Source of the DNA: Candidatus Sumerlaeota bacterium | Lineage (GTDB): Bacteria; Sumerlaeota; Sumerlaeia; JAFGJS01 | Assembly: GCA_016928995.1 (NCBI GenBank) | Contig: JAFGJS010000134.1 | Location: forward strand, 1 to 61,058 | Direction of reading: 5' to 3' | Length of the DNA: 61,058 bases | Shown: piece by piece, positions 27,855 to 37,528 of the stretch | Position numbering within the stretch: position 1 is the stretch's first letter | Layout: each line of letters starts with the position of its first letter | Position numbers and translations under genes: made by a program | The notes under the pieces: model-generated | What the model saw: only the letters and a program-made list of their open reading frames with translations | Database searches by the model: none | What the model was told of the DNA's origin: nothing

Positions 27855-28856
27855 ATGCGCCGCGCAGTGATCGCCATCATCGTTTTTCTTGCATTGCCTG
27901 CGCTCAGCAGCCGGTTGCAACCCAATCAGTACAAAGGCGGACGCAGCCGCGATCAGCAGGAACGTTTCGAGCGCAATTCGAGCGCCGTCGCGCAGATGCT
28001 GGGAGAATTCCGTATCTCCATGGGCGATATCCTCTTTCTGAAAACCGAACGCTATCTGCATAATGGCATGGCCTTCAAGGCGCACTTAAACCAAAAGCAA
28101 CTGCTCAATGTTTACGATCACGACCATAACGGGCATGGCGCCGGAGACGAACATCATGACGAGCATGATCATGAGAATTTGCAAACGATTATCCCCACGC
28201 GGGCGCATGACTTTCGCGGATTCATCGGCGAACTTGAGCGGCAGGTGAAGCCCTGGCAAGACCCAAGCGAGCATCATCATGAGCACACCGACGGCTCGGA
28301 ACTGCTGCCCTGGTATCGCGTGATGACGCTGGCCGATCCGCATAACGTCCGGGCGTATATCATCGGCGGATATTGGCTGAAGAACCACAGCATCGACGAG
28401 GGCATTCGTTTTATCAGCGAAGGCATCCGCGAGAATCCCGACGTATTCGAACTGCGACTATCCCTGGGGCGTTTATACATGAACAAGGCGCAATCGCTCA
28501 TGCCGCCTAATTCGCCTTTCGGCGCATTGCCGGAGCCGAATTCCGAAGCGGAGCGTTGTTTTCTGAAAGCGCAGGAAGCCTTCGAGATAGCCGCGGAAAT
28601 GGGGCTTAAGGTGCGGCCAGCTGGTTGGAGCCAGGAGGCGGAAAACCCTTCTGAAGACTGGAGCATATTCCGGGAAGAGGATTTGCTCGAAGCGATGGGC
28701 AAGGCGATTCAAACTGGGCGCATCTATCGCAGCAAGGAGCATGCGCTGGAATTGGCGGAGCGTTATTATCCTCTGTTGCCGGATCCACTGATGCTGCGCT
28801 ATCTCAACCAAATGCGGCAGTTGAACGGTTTGGATGCTTTGCCTGAGACTCCTTGA
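27855..28856 (+). CDS. Anchored TPR-like protein with histidine-rich segments
   Basis: The 333-residue protein begins with a signal/anchor helix (AVIAIIVFLALPAL). Two histidine/acid-rich stretches follow: VYDHDHNGHGAGDEHHDEHDHENL near residues 90-114, and SEHHHEHTDGSE near 140-151. After residue 150 come TPR-like helices (NVRAYIIGGYWLKNHSIDEGIRFISEGIRENPDVFELRLSLGRLYMNKAQ). The histidine clusters are plausible Zn/Ni/Cu-binding loops. It is the last gene of the ABC-2 operon, two bases after the second permease, so a periplasmic partner of that exporter is likely. Family not recognised. Confidence 0.75.
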   Translation: MRRAVIAIIVFLALPALSSRLQPNQYKGGRSRDQQERFERNSSAVAQMLGEFRISMGDILFLKTERYLHNGMAFKAHLNQKQLLNVYDHDHNGHGAGDEHHDEHDHENLQTIIPTRAHDFRGFIGELERQVKPWQDPSEHHHEHTDGSELLPWYRVMTLADPHNVRAYIIGGYWLKNHSIDEGIRFISEGIRENPDVFELRLSLGRLYMNKAQSLMPPNSPFGALPEPNSEAERCFLKAQEAFEIAAEMGLKVRPAGWSQEAENPSEDWSIFREEDLLEAMGKAIQTGRIYRSKEHALELAERYYPLLPDPLMLRYLNQMRQLNGLDALPETP

Positions 28857-28865
28857 TTGAACACG

Positions 28866-29561
28866 CTAATCCGTTGAAACATAAACTGTCGGATCGTCCA
28901 CGCTGGCTTCACGAAATCCCTTGCGGCGCAACTGGCAGCTGTCGCAGCGTCCGCATGCACGCCCGGCTGCGTCCGGATCGTAGCACGAATGCGTCAACGC
29001 ATAATCCACGCCCAGCCGTACGCCGGTTTGAATGATCCGCGCCTTGGTCATGTGCAGCAGCGGCGCCTCGATGGCGATCCGCGTCCGCCCCTCGACTCCC
29101 GTTTTTGTCGCCAGCCGCGCCATCGCCTGAAACGCCGCGATATATTCCGGTCGGCAGTCGGGATAGCCCGAGTAGTCGACGGCGTTCACGCCGATGAAGA
29201 TCCGCTCAGCGCCTAAAACTTCGGCCCAGGCCAGGGCGTAGCTCAGGAAGATCGTGTTGCGTGCGGGGACGTATGTTACGGGAATGCCGTCGCCCATCGC
29301 TGCCGCATTGCGATCTTTCGGCACGTCGATGTCGTCCGTCAGCGCCGAGCCGCCGAAAAGTCGCAGGTCGATCCGCGCGACTTTGTGCTCCTTGACGCCG
29401 AACGCTTGCGCAACCCGTTCCGCTGCTTGGAGTTCGAAGCGATGACGTTGGCCGTAGTCGAACGAGAGCGAAAAAAGCTCATGGCCCTGATCTCGCGCGA
29501 TGGCCATCGCCGTGGTCGAGTCCAGACCTCCGCTGCTTAAAATCACCGCTTTTGCGCACAT
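28866..29561 (-). CDS. queC: 7-cyano-7-deazaguanine (preQ0) synthase QueC
   Basis: Converts 7-carboxy-7-deazaguanine to preQ0 with ATP and ammonia in queuosine synthesis. The 231-residue protein has the PP-loop [13 protein letters not shown] at its N-terminus, the substrate region [18 protein letters not shown], and a four-cysteine zinc site near the C-terminus ([17 protein letters not shown]). The ATG at 29561 is preceded by GGGAG at nine bases; a TTG seven codons upstream is less likely. tgt and queA are about 14 kb away; queD, queE and queF are not in the window. Confidence 0.95.
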   Translation of the reverse strand: MCAKAVILSSGGLDSTTAMAIARDQGHELFSLSFDYGQRHRFELQAAERVAQAFGVKEHKVARIDLRLFGGSALTDDIDVPKDRNAAAMGDGIPVTYVPARNTIFLSYALAWAEVLGAERIFIGVNAVDYSGYPDCRPEYIAAFQAMARLATKTGVEGRTRIAIEAPLLHMTKARIIQTGVRLGVDYALTHSCYDPDAAGRACGRCDSCQLRRKGFREASVDDPTVYVSTD

Positions 29562-29628
29562 GTACAAAGACTCCCGAAGCAAAGCTAAAAGTCAGTATAA
29601 TTCAAAGGCAACGCCGCTGTTGGCGCGA

Positions 29629-30465
29629 TCAGCTGTTGAGTCCATCACGCTCTTTATCCCAGTCTGGAAGCGCCAGGGCCGACTCGATCGTGCGATCGAG
29701 TTGTATCGCTGTTATCACGCTCGCCGTTGCGTCTTTCGAAATCCACAGCCAGAACTCCACGGTTCCGTTATTCCCTCGAATCGGGCTGTGAGTGACTCCC
29801 AATAGATTCAAGTGTTCATCTTGAACAAAACGCGACAGTGTTTCCAAGATTTCTTTGAATATCGCCGGATCAGCGATCATGCCCTGCCGCCGGATTTCAG
29901 CGTCCGGCGTCTCGAAGAGCGGCTTCACCAGGCAAAGCAACTGACCGTCTGGAGCCAAGAGCCTCGACACAATCGGGATGGCTTTTTGCAGAGATAGGTA
30001 CGACAGATCGACCGTGGCCAGCGACGGGGGAGGATCGAGCGCTTCGATGCCAAGATCGCTGATGTTCGTTTTTTCGAGATTGACCACTCGCGCATCGCTG
30101 CGCAGCTTGCCCGCGAGATTGCCGAATCCGACATCCACTGCATAAACGCGCGAGGCGCCATGCTGCAGCAGGCAGTCCGTAAAGCCGCCAGTGGATGCTC
30201 CGGCGTCCAGCGCGATTTTCCCGCTGACTGTGACGCCGAAGTTCGACAGCGCCCCTTCCAGTTTGAAGCCGCCCTTGCCCACGTATCTGCTCATCCCCTT
30301 GATGCGCACGTCGGCGTTTTCCGGAACCTGTTCACCGGCTTTGTCGATGCGCCGGTCGTTCACAATGACCTTCCCGGCCATGATCCAGCGCTTGGCGTAA
30401 TCCGCATTGGCGCAAAGACCGCGATGGACAAGGAGTTTATAAGCTGGCAAGGTCTTTTTTTTCAT
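29629..30465 (-). CDS. tlyA: TlyA-family rRNA 2'-O-methyltransferase / hemolysin-like
   Basis: The 278-residue protein has an N-terminal S4 RNA-binding domain (LPAYKLLVHRGLCANADYAK to about residue 60), then a FtsJ-like Rossmann methyltransferase (SAM loop ALDAGASTGGFTDCLL; ATVDLSYLSLQKAIP). Relatives methylate 16S/23S rRNA riboses; the 'hemolysin' label is historical. The start codon overlaps the pyk stop by one base (TGATG), so it is coupled to pyruvate kinase. Open frame upstream of 30465 is read-through inside pyk. Confidence 0.93.
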   Translation of the reverse strand: MKKKTLPAYKLLVHRGLCANADYAKRWIMAGKVIVNDRRIDKAGEQVPENADVRIKGMSRYVGKGGFKLEGALSNFGVTVSGKIALDAGASTGGFTDCLLQHGASRVYAVDVGFGNLAGKLRSDARVVNLEKTNISDLGIEALDPPPSLATVDLSYLSLQKAIPIVSRLLAPDGQLLCLVKPLFETPDAEIRRQGMIADPAIFKEILETLSRFVQDEHLNLLGVTHSPIRGNNGTVEFWLWISKDATASVITAIQLDRTIESALALPDWDKERDGLNS

Positions 30466-31916
30466 CAGTGAATGTCGATCACACGCAAAAAGTTCGTGAT
30501 TTGCGGCTGGTCGAAGGGGAGTCCGCCCAGCACCACGGCGCGATTGCCGGGTTTGATGAAACCCTGTTTTTTCGCGCTGCGCAGCACGGCTTTGATCAGC
30601 GCATCGGCCTGGCTGCGTTCCGCTTCGTCCGGCCGGACCGGCTCCATGATGCGCGCGCTCACACCCCACGAGAGGCAGAGCTGATGCACCGTGCGTTGAT
30701 GCATCGAGTAAGCGATGACCGGCGCCATCGGGCGGAATTGCGAAATGTGCCGCGCCGTATGGCCGCTGCACGTAGGCGCGATGATGCAGTCGAGCTGCAA
30801 CTCTTCAGCCATCTCCACCGCCGCATGACAAATCGACTGCGTCACGGGCGGTCCGCCTTTGCCGCGCAGCAGCATTTCTTTCCTGCCATTCAAGTGATAC
30901 AACCGTTCCGATTCGCTGGCCAAGCGCTGCATCATCTGCACTGTTTCAACCGGGTACAGGCCTATGGCAGTCTCTCCTGAGAGCATCACAGCGTCCGTGC
31001 CATCCTGGATCGCATTGAACACATCGGTGGCCTCGGCGCGCGTCGGGCGGGGATTGCGGATCATTGAATCGAGCATTTGCGTCGCCGTGATCACCGGTTT
31101 GGCCGCAAAGTTGCACAAGCGAATGATGCGCTTTTGCGCGGCAGGCACGAGTTCGACCGGGATTTCGATCCCCAGATCGCCGCGCGCAACCATTGCGCCG
31201 TCCGCCGCCTCCAGGATCGGCTCGATCGCATCCACAGCTTCGGCCTTTTCGATTTTGGCCAAGATCGGGATTTCCGCGCCGCCGTATGAATCGGCCGCAT
31301 CGCGCGCCAGCCGGATGTCATCCGCTGAACGGACGAAACTCAGCGCAAGCAGATCCACTCCCTGCTCAATCGCGAATTGCATGTCGCGCCGGTCTTTTTC
31401 GGTCAAAGCCGGGATCGGCAGCGTCGTATCCGGCAGGTTCACTCCTTTATGCGGACGGATCACGCCGCTGTTCAGCACGCGGCATACGACCTTGCTTCCC
31501 TCCACACGCAGAATTTCAAATTCAATCTGTCCGTCGTCGATCAGGATCCGCTCGCCGGGATTCGCCAGTTCGGCAAACTCTTCAACGTTGATCTGAAACA
31601 ATCCGCCAGAGCCGTCCGCCACATCCGAGGTTAGGGCGATTTCATCGCCGAATTTCACGGCATACTCGCCGCCAGCCACTTCGCCGATGCGTAGTTTCGG
31701 TCCGCAAAGATCGCCGAGAATGGCGATTGGAATGCGTTGTTCTTCGGATACCTGCCGCACCCAGCGGATCGCCTGTGCATGCTGCTCATAACTTCCGTGG
31801 CTGAAATTCATCCTGAATACATCCACGCCAGCCTCGACCAGCGCGCGGATCGTCTCCAGCGCCATCGACGCCGGACCCAGAGTAGCCACGATTTTCGCCC
31901 GATTATTGATGATCAC
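30465..31916 (-). CDS. pyk: Pyruvate kinase
   Basis: Catalyses PEP + ADP to pyruvate + ATP, the last step of glycolysis. The 483-residue enzyme shows the N-terminal RAKIVATLGPAS, the FRMNFSHG substrate loop, the family signature LAKIEKAEAVDAI and the cation-binding MVARGDLGIEI, followed by the C-terminal regulatory domain. It starts with GTG at 31916, with AGAGG seven bases upstream. It is translationally coupled to tlyA. PEP is also the donor for enzyme I encoded further right. Confidence 0.97.
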   Translation of the reverse strand: MIINNRAKIVATLGPASMALETIRALVEAGVDVFRMNFSHGSYEQHAQAIRWVRQVSEEQRIPIAILGDLCGPKLRIGEVAGGEYAVKFGDEIALTSDVADGSGGLFQINVEEFAELANPGERILIDDGQIEFEILRVEGSKVVCRVLNSGVIRPHKGVNLPDTTLPIPALTEKDRRDMQFAIEQGVDLLALSFVRSADDIRLARDAADSYGGAEIPILAKIEKAEAVDAIEPILEAADGAMVARGDLGIEIPVELVPAAQKRIIRLCNFAAKPVITATQMLDSMIRNPRPTRAEATDVFNAIQDGTDAVMLSGETAIGLYPVETVQMMQRLASESERLYHLNGRKEMLLRGKGGPPVTQSICHAAVEMAEELQLDCIIAPTCSGHTARHISQFRPMAPVIAYSMHQRTVHQLCLSWGVSARIMEPVRPDEAERSQADALIKAVLRSAKKQGFIKPGNRAVVLGGLPFDQPQITNFLRVIDIH

Positions 31917-31982
31917 GATACGCCTCTTTCATCACATTTGTCTTTCGCTCTCAGCATCGCTGGGACGCTCAGGCGCGATGTA

Positions 31983-32936
31983 TCATTCCTGCAACGCCGA
32001 CACCGCCTTGTCAAATTGCTTTTCCAAATCCGTGAAGTAGAAACTAAGCACCCAAAAAACACTAACGCAGATGAGCAACATGCTCAAAAAGCCCCAGATC
32101 AGCATCACCGTTATAGAAAATTCGAAGCCCGGTCGATTGAGTACGGTGTTCGGGTATAAGAAAAATCCGCTCAACAATGCCAGAAGGATGGCGATCAGAT
32201 TCGATACGATGAATATGACGAGCCCCAGCGCGCTACGCGCGCATTGAAAAACGACTGCGCGAACAAATGGAAGATTCTTGTACCCCAGACGATCCACAAT
32301 TGAATTTACGAGCCACAACAAATGCGACACAATGCCCTGAAGAATAACCACTGCGCTGACTCCGACGATGATAAACAAACCGCCGTCAATCAGTTGTTGT
32401 CCGTGTTGAGCGCCGTTGAATGGCATGTGCATGAAATAGTAAAAGAACAGGATGAACAGAAGCAAAGCTCGCTTAATTTCCCGGATAATAGACGGCAACG
32501 TGTATCCCAGGACGATGTCCGCGTTGCATAGACACGAGAGCCGCAGTTCCTGAAGCCGCCCCTCCAATTGTTCCGATTTAAGAAAAGCATTCAGCTTCCC
32601 TACGCGCCGCAACCGCGTACCACGGTCGAGTGCTAATGAGAAAAAGGCGATTACGCTGTTAATTGCCAGCGGATATTCCGCGTCACGCGGAGTATCGAAC
32701 AGCAAACTTACGGCAAATAGCGTCAACAGAGCGAGCACGCACCATCGCACGGAATAGATCAATCCTCCCAGCCAGCTGATGCATTGGATATCCGCTCCTT
32801 GATGTCGTCCAGTCCAGCGAAACACCGGATTTTCATTCAGCGGAATAATCACTGGAAAGTATCGCCGTAAATACCATTCCAGTGTGCGCACCATTGCGCG
32901 CCGGATCGGCCTCGGCCACATTGAGGGCACGGTCAT
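31983..32936 (-). CDS. Membrane protein, ABC-2-permease-like (paralogue of the next gene)
   Basis: The 317-residue protein has about six hydrophobic segments and a cytoplasmic motif LEGRLQELRLSCLCNADIVLGYTLPSIIREIK. This is like the 'GTLELLLLSPLS..EI..GK' coupling loop of ABC-2 permeases but without a recognisable ATPase nearby. It shares this loop, an N-terminal NPVF motif and a charged C-terminal helix with the adjacent gene. ATG 32936 with AAGGA upstream is preferred to a TTG at 32942. Function unknown. Confidence 0.7.
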   Translation of the reverse strand: MTVPSMWPRPIRRAMVRTLEWYLRRYFPVIIPLNENPVFRWTGRHQGADIQCISWLGGLIYSVRWCVLALLTLFAVSLLFDTPRDAEYPLAINSVIAFFSLALDRGTRLRRVGKLNAFLKSEQLEGRLQELRLSCLCNADIVLGYTLPSIIREIKRALLLFILFFYYFMHMPFNGAQHGQQLIDGGLFIIVGVSAVVILQGIVSHLLWLVNSIVDRLGYKNLPFVRAVVFQCARSALGLVIFIVSNLIAILLALLSGFFLYPNTVLNRPGFEFSITVMLIWGFLSMLLICVSVFWVLSFYFTDLEKQFDKAVSALQE

Positions 32937-32942
32937 CGTCAA

Positions 32943-33938
32943 TCATCCTTCTTCAGCAAGACGCCGCAGACCTTCTCTGAACCGGGCATCGACCCACTCC
33001 GGCGCCATCCGCAAGATTGAACTCATCAGCCGCCAAAGCTGCCAGAGGATGAAGAAACTATATAGCAAGATAAACACGCCCTGTCCGCGCTCCATGCCGC
33101 CGGCGTCCAACCCGTGAAGCAAATCCCGGTACTCCTGGACTGCCAATCCTCCCCAGAAAAGCACAGGTGCGACAATGAACGCATAGAGCAAGATTTGCAG
33201 CACCAGATGCATCACGGCGTTCCACAGCCTTGGCTGCAGGCGCATGCCCATGCATTCCATCTGCTGTTTGATCGTCATCAGCTGCATCAACATCCGCACC
33301 TGGATCCATAATAATCCGAGCACCGCCGGCGCCAGCAGGCAGTTCAGCATCAGTTCCGGTGAAAGGTACGCCAGGCTGGAATCTCGCAATAAAGGCAACA
33401 CAATCAGCGAAATTTCGGCGCCGGCCGTCAACGCCAGCCAAACCTTGATCTCATTCAGCATGACCGGCATGCAAAAGCCATAGATCAATTCGAAGCCGCT
33501 CATTGGACTCAGCGCCAATTGTTGCAGGCGGCCAGCCATCCATGAACGGCGCAAATAATCCGCCAGACCGGCCAGCCGCCGCACATGCGGCCGTGAATAA
33601 TTCAACAGTAGGATGAGCGCTATGACATAAGCCGGAAAAACAAACAACGCCCACTTCAGCTCGCGCAATCCGTACAGCGCCAGCGCGAATAGCCACTGCA
33701 TGAGAATCAAGCCGCCCCATAAAATAATGAACGACCAGCGCCAACGTTCCCAGCGCCGGTTGTAATATCTCTCGCGCTGTTGCATGGCAAAGACAGGATT
33801 GTCCTTGCCCGCGAGGATCACGGGAAACAACGTGCAGCAAAAACTCCACAGCCATGACGGCATCGGCGATTCCAGTTCATAGTCTTCGTTATAGCGGTCA
33901 TCGACACAATACAGGAGAGCGTCATGGCAATAAAGCAT
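32943..33938 (-). CDS. Membrane protein, ABC-2-permease-like (paralogue of the previous gene)
   Basis: The 331-residue protein has about six to seven hydrophobic segments. Shared features with its neighbour are KDNPVFAMQQRER, then MAGRLQQLALSPMSGFELIYGFCMPVMLNEIK, and a C-terminal DARFREGLRRLAEE helix. It lies six bases upstream of its paralogue, a tandem duplication that has diverged strongly. The absence of an adjacent ATPase is odd; a distant ATPase gene or a non-transport role are both possible. The start at 33938 has no clear ribosome-binding site. Confidence 0.7.
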   Translation of the reverse strand: MLYCHDALLYCVDDRYNEDYELESPMPSWLWSFCCTLFPVILAGKDNPVFAMQQRERYYNRRWERWRWSFIILWGGLILMQWLFALALYGLRELKWALFVFPAYVIALILLLNYSRPHVRRLAGLADYLRRSWMAGRLQQLALSPMSGFELIYGFCMPVMLNEIKVWLALTAGAEISLIVLPLLRDSSLAYLSPELMLNCLLAPAVLGLLWIQVRMLMQLMTIKQQMECMGMRLQPRLWNAVMHLVLQILLYAFIVAPVLFWGGLAVQEYRDLLHGLDAGGMERGQGVFILLYSFFILWQLWRLMSSILRMAPEWVDARFREGLRRLAEEG

Positions 33939-34012
33939 AATCCGCCGGCGCTGGATGATTCAGCCGCGGCGGATTAGCTGATTATTGATCCGTGGATTGG
34001 GCGGATATCCGG

Positions 34013-35167
34013 TCAAACCCCGACTTGCTTGTGTTGGTGCTGCCGTTGCGCTTTTTGATCCTCGAATTTTTGGTTGATTTGGGCGAATTCCATTTCGACG
34101 TTTTGAAACGCCTTGCCGACGGAAGGAGAGAAATGGGCGCCGATCGCGGATACAATGATTTCACAGCTTTTCTCGTGTGAAAAACCGCATTTATAGCATC
34201 GCTCAGTTCTTAACGCGTCATACACGTCCGCCACGGCCATGATTTGCGCGGCAAGCGGAATCGCATCGCCGGACAATCCTTCGGGATATCCGCTGCCGTC
34301 CCATTTTTCGTGATGCGATTGTGCGATTTCCATGCCGGTTTTGATGAAGCCGTTGTTCGGGTATAGGTCCAAAACGGTTTTAAGCGTGGCGGAGCCGATG
34401 GTCGTGTGGCATTTCATCATGGAAAATTCGCCGTCGGTGAGTTCGCCGGGTTTGCGCAGGATGTTGTCGGGAATAGCGACTTTGCCGATGTCATGCAAAG
34501 GGCTTGCATGGCAGATGTTGCCGATGAAACCTTCATCGATTTTTTCTGCGAATCCATCCCATTGCTGCATTTCCTCAGCCAAGATCCGGCAGTATGATTG
34601 AGTTCTTTCGATATGTTTCCCTGTGGCGTTGTCGCGAGCTTCCGTGATTTTCGACATCGCGAGAATCGTGGCCAGTTGAGCTGCGGAAATTTCTTCTTTG
34701 GCGCTGAGAATATCCCGCACTTGCTCGTTCACGAGTTTCTGCAGATTCGTGTTATGCCGGATCAGGTCAAGTTTGGTCTGGCGTAGTTCCAGATGCGTGC
34801 GGACGCGCGCCTGCACTTCCTCGAAGTGGAATGGTTTGGTGATGTAATCGACTCCTCCGCATCGAAAGGCGTGGAGTTTATCCAGCGTATCGCAGTTTGC
34901 GCTGATAAAAATAATTGGAATGTCGGCAAGTTTCTCGATGGACTTGAAACGCTCGCAGACTTCGTAGCCGTCCATTACGGGCATCTTGATATCCAGCAAC
35001 ACAAGATCGGGAGGATCCGTAAGCGCTGCTTCAAGTGCGAGCTTGCCACAGGAAAAAATCTGAGGTCGAACACCTTGATCCTGCAGCATTTTGGCGATAA
35101 GCTCCAGGTTGATCGTCACATCATCGACCACCATGACCTTGGCTAGGGGAAATTGTGGATGATTCAT
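34013..35167 (-). CDS. Response regulator with HD-GYP phosphodiesterase domain (RpfG-like)
   Basis: The 384-residue protein has a receiver at about 10-125 with phospho-accepting D59 in LVLLDIKMP and K111 in TKPF. A helical linker follows, then an HD-GYP domain at about 160-350 with HDIGK (225-229) and HHEKWDGSGYPEG (285-297). HD-GYP domains hydrolyse cyclic-di-GMP; phosphorylation of the receiver should control this. The C-terminus is Gln/His/Lys-rich. The orphan sensor kinase at 15.3-18.7 kb is a conceivable but unproven partner. Confidence 0.92.
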   Translation of the reverse strand: MNHPQFPLAKVMVVDDVTINLELIAKMLQDQGVRPQIFSCGKLALEAALTDPPDLVLLDIKMPVMDGYEVCERFKSIEKLADIPIIFISANCDTLDKLHAFRCGGVDYITKPFHFEEVQARVRTHLELRQTKLDLIRHNTNLQKLVNEQVRDILSAKEEISAAQLATILAMSKITEARDNATGKHIERTQSYCRILAEEMQQWDGFAEKIDEGFIGNICHASPLHDIGKVAIPDNILRKPGELTDGEFSMMKCHTTIGSATLKTVLDLYPNNGFIKTGMEIAQSHHEKWDGSGYPEGLSGDAIPLAAQIMAVADVYDALRTERCYKCGFSHEKSCEIIVSAIGAHFSPSVGKAFQNVEMEFAQINQKFEDQKAQRQHQHKQVGV

Positions 35168-35666
35168 GATTCAAGCCTCATTGAGCATAAAATTTAGGCG
35201 TGTCTCACGATGGAACTTCCTCTGCAGTGTATTGTGTGATGGGCTGTTTTCTTGATACTATCGTTTAAGATCTAAGCGGAAATGCACCGTTTCCCGCACC
35301 GGATCCGTGCGGGATATTTTTGCCTGAAATGTCTTTAGTAATGCGAGGAACTCAGCCGTTGATGCCCGGATTGAATCATCGGAACGAGCGCTAAGAGGAT
35401 CTCCAGTATGAATTGAAGCGTCGCTTGTATCAGTGGATTAATCGGCTTTTATTCTGCATTGCTTAACCGAAAATACTGACCGGTAAACAATGATTTTTAC
35501 ATTGCCGTGTTACTTTATAACAAATGAGCGTCACATTGCAATGACAATCATTGCATTGCCAAGATTGATTAAGGACGTTGTTTAAGTGGTCGATTAGAAC
35601 TTTAAAAAAAGCTGGATCATTAAATTCAGCTGATTCCTGTCGTTCAAAACACATGAAAACCAATCA
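35168..35666. other. Intergenic region with two hairpins
   Basis: About 500 bases without a convincing gene. It contains a 7-bp hairpin with a U-tract on the plus strand (listed separately) and a short palindrome, GCAATGA/TCATTGC, near 35538-35554. The promoter of the HD-GYP gene and the 3' end of the beta-helix transcript should be here. An AT-rich stretch at 35460-35600 gives no recognisable RNA. Confidence 0.45.
35293..35321 (+). terminator. Terminator-like hairpin, orphan
   Basis: CCCGCAC (35293-35299) pairs with GTGCGGG (35307-35313) around seven bases, followed by ATATTTTT on the plus strand. No plus-strand gene precedes it, so it may end an unannotated transcript or be incidental. Confidence 0.4.
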
Positions 35667-37388
35667 TCAGCGCAGGAGATTCCAGCTCGGATTCGATTGG
35701 GCTTGCCCGTGAAAATCGATATACTCGACAGCGCCCAGCGTCGGCGGATCGCTCCTTGGCCGGCCGTAAAAGTCAGTTGTGATCCAATCCACGGATTCGC
35801 CCGCGCCGATCGCCGGAGAGCCATACCGCGGCGTGAAGACATCCGGCGCGTCAGCAAAGAGTGGATCGGCGGGGGCTGGCGAATGTTGATCATAACCGGT
35901 CTCGGTTTGATAATCCTCCCACTGATGCATATAGTATGAGCCGTTAAAGTCATCCTGCCAGATCCCCTGGGCGGAATCCTCGTGAAAGTACAGATTGTAA
36001 TCGCATTCGGCGATGACCGATGTGCCGCTGATTACGGAATAGGCGATGAAACTGCTTCGCGGCAGGTTGCCATAGACGATGTTGTTCTTGAAATGCACGC
36101 CGTCGCAGGCGACCAGCAGAACCAGCCCGTAGGGCTGAGCGTCGTCGTTGCTGCCGTAGAATGTGTTATGATAAATATAAACATCGCTGGAGTATGCCAC
36201 CTGGCAGGATCTGGTTTTGGCGTTCACCACGATATTATTGTAGAGGTAGATATTATAGACGAAGGCGTTGTGTCTTCCATCGATATACCACGCATTGCTG
36301 GAAAAGCCCTCCGGCGCGGTCTGCTCGAAATGCGGATCTTCCTCGATGTAGTTATTGCGAAAGTGGAAGTTTCGCACAGTGTCTGTATCGTGCGGCGATA
36401 CGTCGATGCTGGTCGTGTGGTGACCGTTGCGGAATTGATTGTATTCCACAATGATGTTTTCATAGATATTCCCCGTCGAGGTATAGGTGTTGTAGGAAAA
36501 GGCGCGGCGGCCGCAATCGGTGAAAGTATTGTTGCGAACCAGCATGTCCGAATGCCAGACGGCGAGGCCGTAAGCGGAAGCGCCGTTCTTGATCCCGATA
36601 TAGCCGATGTCGCAATTCGTGACGGTCAAGCCGCTGACCGCATACTCCGGATAGCCATCGAATAAACCTTTGGATTGCGCAAACATCAAGCGCAGGCCGT
36701 CGATGACGATGTGCTCCTGGGGGGAGTGGTTGGGCATCTTGATACAGGTTTGACGTTGTGAAGGCTGCATGGCGAGATAGCGCACGGCCGGGTCTTCAGG
36801 GCAATAGATATAGATCTGATTGTCATACCAGCCCCAGTCGTATTCTTCCAGCAGTTCGCTATAGTCGCCGGCGGTGTCGATGTATTTTTCCTGACGCCCC
36901 CAGGTGACGCTGCCGTCTCTCTCCTGAAACCATGCGCCTCCCGGCCACAGATACCCAGCGCCTTGAGTTTGTCCGTCATGCGGCGCGCCCGCGGACGGAT
37001 CGCCGATTTCCAGCACACTGCGCCAGATATTTCCGCCAACGTTCGTCCATGCATCCAATCGAATCGAACCGTAGATCGCTGGCTTTTCACCTGAGCCGTA
37101 AGGGCCGTAAGTGATCGGGCTAATCGACGTTCCGGATTCGCTGATGACGAGTTCTTCATACCAAATGTCTCCGCAGCGAAATAAGATCGAATCTCCGGGG
37201 GAGAAGGTTTGCGCGTTCACATGGGCGATGGTCTGCCAGGCGGATTCAAGCGAGAGTCCGTCCGTGGTGTTGTCGCCGTCGTTGCTGACATAATACACCG
37301 CACCCCAAAAATTGGCGCTCGTGCAGAGCCATGCGAACAAGATGATGGGCAAAGTGAAGCGATTGCGGATACTTCTGGAGACATTCAC
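35667..37388 (-). CDS. Secreted right-handed parallel beta-helix protein
   Basis: The 573-residue protein has a signal peptide (RNRFTLPIILFAWLCTSANFWGA) followed by the N-terminal pattern of pectate-lyase-like helices (YYVSNDGDNTTDGLSLESAWQTIAHVN). Many Asn/Tyr-rich rungs follow, for example NIVVNAKTRSCQVAYSSDVYIYHNTFYG. The C-terminus (SPAIGAGESVDWITTDFYGRPRSDPPTLGAVEY) is the capping motif common in such proteins. It probably binds or cleaves a polysaccharide outside the cell; no catalytic site is assigned. The GTG at 37388 is chosen because AAGGA lies seven bases upstream; the open frame extends to 37415. Confidence 0.85.
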   Translation of the reverse strand: MNVSRSIRNRFTLPIILFAWLCTSANFWGAVYYVSNDGDNTTDGLSLESAWQTIAHVNAQTFSPGDSILFRCGDIWYEELVISESGTSISPITYGPYGSGEKPAIYGSIRLDAWTNVGGNIWRSVLEIGDPSAGAPHDGQTQGAGYLWPGGAWFQERDGSVTWGRQEKYIDTAGDYSELLEEYDWGWYDNQIYIYCPEDPAVRYLAMQPSQRQTCIKMPNHSPQEHIVIDGLRLMFAQSKGLFDGYPEYAVSGLTVTNCDIGYIGIKNGASAYGLAVWHSDMLVRNNTFTDCGRRAFSYNTYTSTGNIYENIIVEYNQFRNGHHTTSIDVSPHDTDTVRNFHFRNNYIEEDPHFEQTAPEGFSSNAWYIDGRHNAFVYNIYLYNNIVVNAKTRSCQVAYSSDVYIYHNTFYGSNDDAQPYGLVLLVACDGVHFKNNIVYGNLPRSSFIAYSVISGTSVIAECDYNLYFHEDSAQGIWQDDFNGSYYMHQWEDYQTETGYDQHSPAPADPLFADAPDVFTPRYGSPAIGAGESVDWITTDFYGRPRSDPPTLGAVEYIDFHGQAQSNPSWNLLR

Positions 37389-37528
37389 GGTAAAGTCCTT
37401 TTGCTGATTCAACACATCAGGCCATAATTTCTGCGCTGGCCTACAAGGACAATGCTTTGAATAATTGATCTATTCTATCAATCGCTTGAATCGGTCAAAA
37501 AGGATCGGTGATGCGGCTGAGGAATCAA

